A stretch of 7,355 nucleotides of DNA from Candidatus Methanogaster sp. UBA203 (lineage in GTDB: Archaea; Halobacteriota; Methanosarcinia; Methanosarcinales; Methanogasteraceae), in contig DASC01000168.1 of assembly GCA_002503595.1 (NCBI GenBank), positions 2,295 through 9,649 of the forward strand, in the 5' to 3' direction. Under the pieces are notes generated by a model, which saw nothing but the letters and a program-made list of their open reading frames with translations, was not told where the DNA came from and ran no database searches. Position 1 is the first letter of the stretch; each line of letters starts with the position of its first letter. Both the position numbers and the translations under genes were made by a program. Of the stretch, positions 6,765 to 7,355 are shown one piece after another.

Positions 6765-6811
6765 ACTGTAAAAAAGTTTGTTTTGGATTCATAATCGATG
6801 CGATAAGAGTT
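6765..6811. terminator. Convergent intergenic spacer with oligo-T on both strands
   Basis: Between the ends of the marker 16 and toxin genes the spacer carries TTTGTTTT on the + strand (6777-6784) and a run of six T on the - strand (6770-6775). Archaeal transcription commonly ends at such oligo-T tracts, so this can serve both converging transcripts. No strong hairpin is seen. Confidence 0.35.
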
Positions 6812-7141
6812 TTATAGCGGTCTTCTCCTGTATCTCCCCAGTTCCACGATTATTATTGCGTTTCTAATCTCATCTTCCTCAACAGAATTCAAAAACTCCT
6901 TTAATTCCTTGTTTATCTCATCTATCTTGAATGTGTACGGCAATCTGAAAATAATACCTCCGGGGTGTTCAGGGTACCGAAGTATCTCCCCGAAATCGGT
7001 ATCTCTTGTCACGATTATTCTTTCGTTTTTCAGAGCGTACTCAATGATCGCCCTGTCCTTTGCTGTCCCCATCCCGATATCTCTAACATCTTCCACATTA
7101 TAACCAGTACTTCGTATCACCTCAGCACTTGATCTGGGCAT
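6812..7141 (-). CDS. DUF5615 PIN-like nuclease (toxin), conserved N-terminus outside the first ATG
   Basis: DUF5615 proteins are small Mut7-C/PIN-fold putative RNases that pair with DUF433 antitoxins. From the first ATG the product is 109 aa: PRSSAEVIRSTGYNVEDVRD, GTAKDRAIIEYALKNERIIV, the acidic TRDTDFGEI (D47, D49), then GGIIFRLPYT and the typical ending VELGRYRRRPL. The same frame continues upstream without a stop as KFILDAD immediately before MPRSS, matching the family's usual opening strand with its conserved acidic residue, but no ATG, GTG or TTG precedes it before the in-frame TAG at 7196-7198. So either initiation is non-standard (TTA at 7163-7165 or an ATA) or the start has decayed and a truncated, probably inactive protein is made from 7141, which has no Shine-Dalgarno. 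The region is AT-rich compared with its neighbours. Confidence 0.85.
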   Translation of the reverse strand: MPRSSAEVIRSTGYNVEDVRDIGMGTAKDRAIIEYALKNERIIVTRDTDFGEILRYPEHPGGIIFRLPYTFKIDEINKELKEFLNSVEEDEIRNAIIIVELGRYRRRPL

Positions 7142-7166
7142 GTCAGCATCTAATATAAATTTTAAA

Positions 7167-7355
7167 CTATGTATATACCTTGATCTCTTCCTTTGCTACG
7201 ATTTTTGCAGCATATTCTATCGCTGCAAGCACATCTTCCTTTTGAGTCCCGTATTCCTCTATAATCTCTTTCATTCCCATGCCCCCTGCAAGTGATCCCA
7301 AGATTACATCCACAGGTACTCTCGTCCCCTTTATAACTGGTTTTCCATGCCTTAT
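7167..7355 (-). CDS. DUF433 antitoxin, 5' end beyond the window
   Basis: Reading leftward from the window edge gives 62 codons and a TAG at 7167-7169. The protein begins IRHGKPVIKGTRVPVDVILG, continues SLAGGMGMKEIIEEYG and TQKEDVLAAIEYAAKIVA, and ends KEEIKVYT. This is the core of DUF433 (the HGKPVIKGTRVPV signature followed by a small helix-turn-helix), missing only about the first dozen residues. DUF433 proteins are the usual antitoxin partner of DUF5615 toxins and probably bind both the toxin and the operon promoter. The stop lies 25 bases before the toxin's first ATG, or a single base before the point where the toxin's conserved N-terminus would begin, which is the spacing expected of a coupled module. 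The promoter and start codon are outside the window. Confidence 0.87.
   Translation of the reverse strand: MRHGKPVIKGTRVPVDVILGSLAGGMGMKEIIEEYGTQKEDVLAAIEYAAKIVAKEEIKVYT

Noticed and set aside
1..7355. tRNA, rRNA, CRISPR array, insertion sequence or long direct repeats
   Set aside because: No cloverleaf-like segment, no regularly spaced repeats, no transposase-like frame and no terminal inverted repeats were seen by eye on either strand.

Overview
The window looks like a piece of a euryarchaeal chromosome, most likely a methanogen or a close methane/alkane-oxidising relative (Methanomicrobia level; I cannot fix the genus). The strongest reason is a complete methanogenesis marker 16 gene (a HcyBio/DUF39 domain plus two [4Fe-4S] motifs), a family described as tied to archaeal methanogens. 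A two-subunit-type pyruvate carboxylase A subunit next to a biotin protein ligase, a secreted protein with a PGF-CTERM-like tail, and a dockerin-like calcium loop all fit. Most of the window is visibly GC-rich; the last ~590 bases are AT-rich.

Layout. (1) 1-1991, + strand: the 3' two thirds of pycA (biotin carboxylase subunit), followed after 2 bases by a full-length birA that would attach biotin to the partner subunit. pycB is not downstream. (2) 2023-3937, - strand: four tightly packed genes read right to left. They encode a very small secreted protein with one dockerin-type EF-hand loop, a secreted Ig-fold (NEW3-like) protein with a C-terminal anchor, a single-pass protein with a LEA2/WHy-like Ig fold, and a four-helix membrane protein. 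The first pair is 1 base apart and the last pair overlaps in TGATG, so this looks like one cell-surface operon of unknown function. (3) 3938-4040: divergent intergenic region with a TATA-like element. (4) 4041-6764, + strand: a membrane-anchored, outward-facing alkaline phosphatase/nucleotide pyrophosphatase superfamily enzyme, then 3 bases later the marker 16 iron-sulfur protein. (5) 6812-7355, - strand: a DUF433 antitoxin (cut by the window end) followed by a DUF5615 PIN-like toxin, convergent with marker 16 and compositionally distinct, probably a mobile toxin-antitoxin module. The toxin's conserved N-terminus is encoded but has no standard start codon in front of it.

How they work together: region 1 is anaplerotic carbon metabolism (pyruvate to oxaloacetate) with its own biotinylation enzyme. 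Regions 2 and 4 are both dominated by envelope proteins and diverge from a shared 103-base spacer, which suggests, without proving, a common surface theme. Marker 16 is the cytoplasmic exception and probably belongs to sulfur/homocysteine-type chemistry. No tRNA, rRNA, CRISPR array or insertion sequence was recognised.
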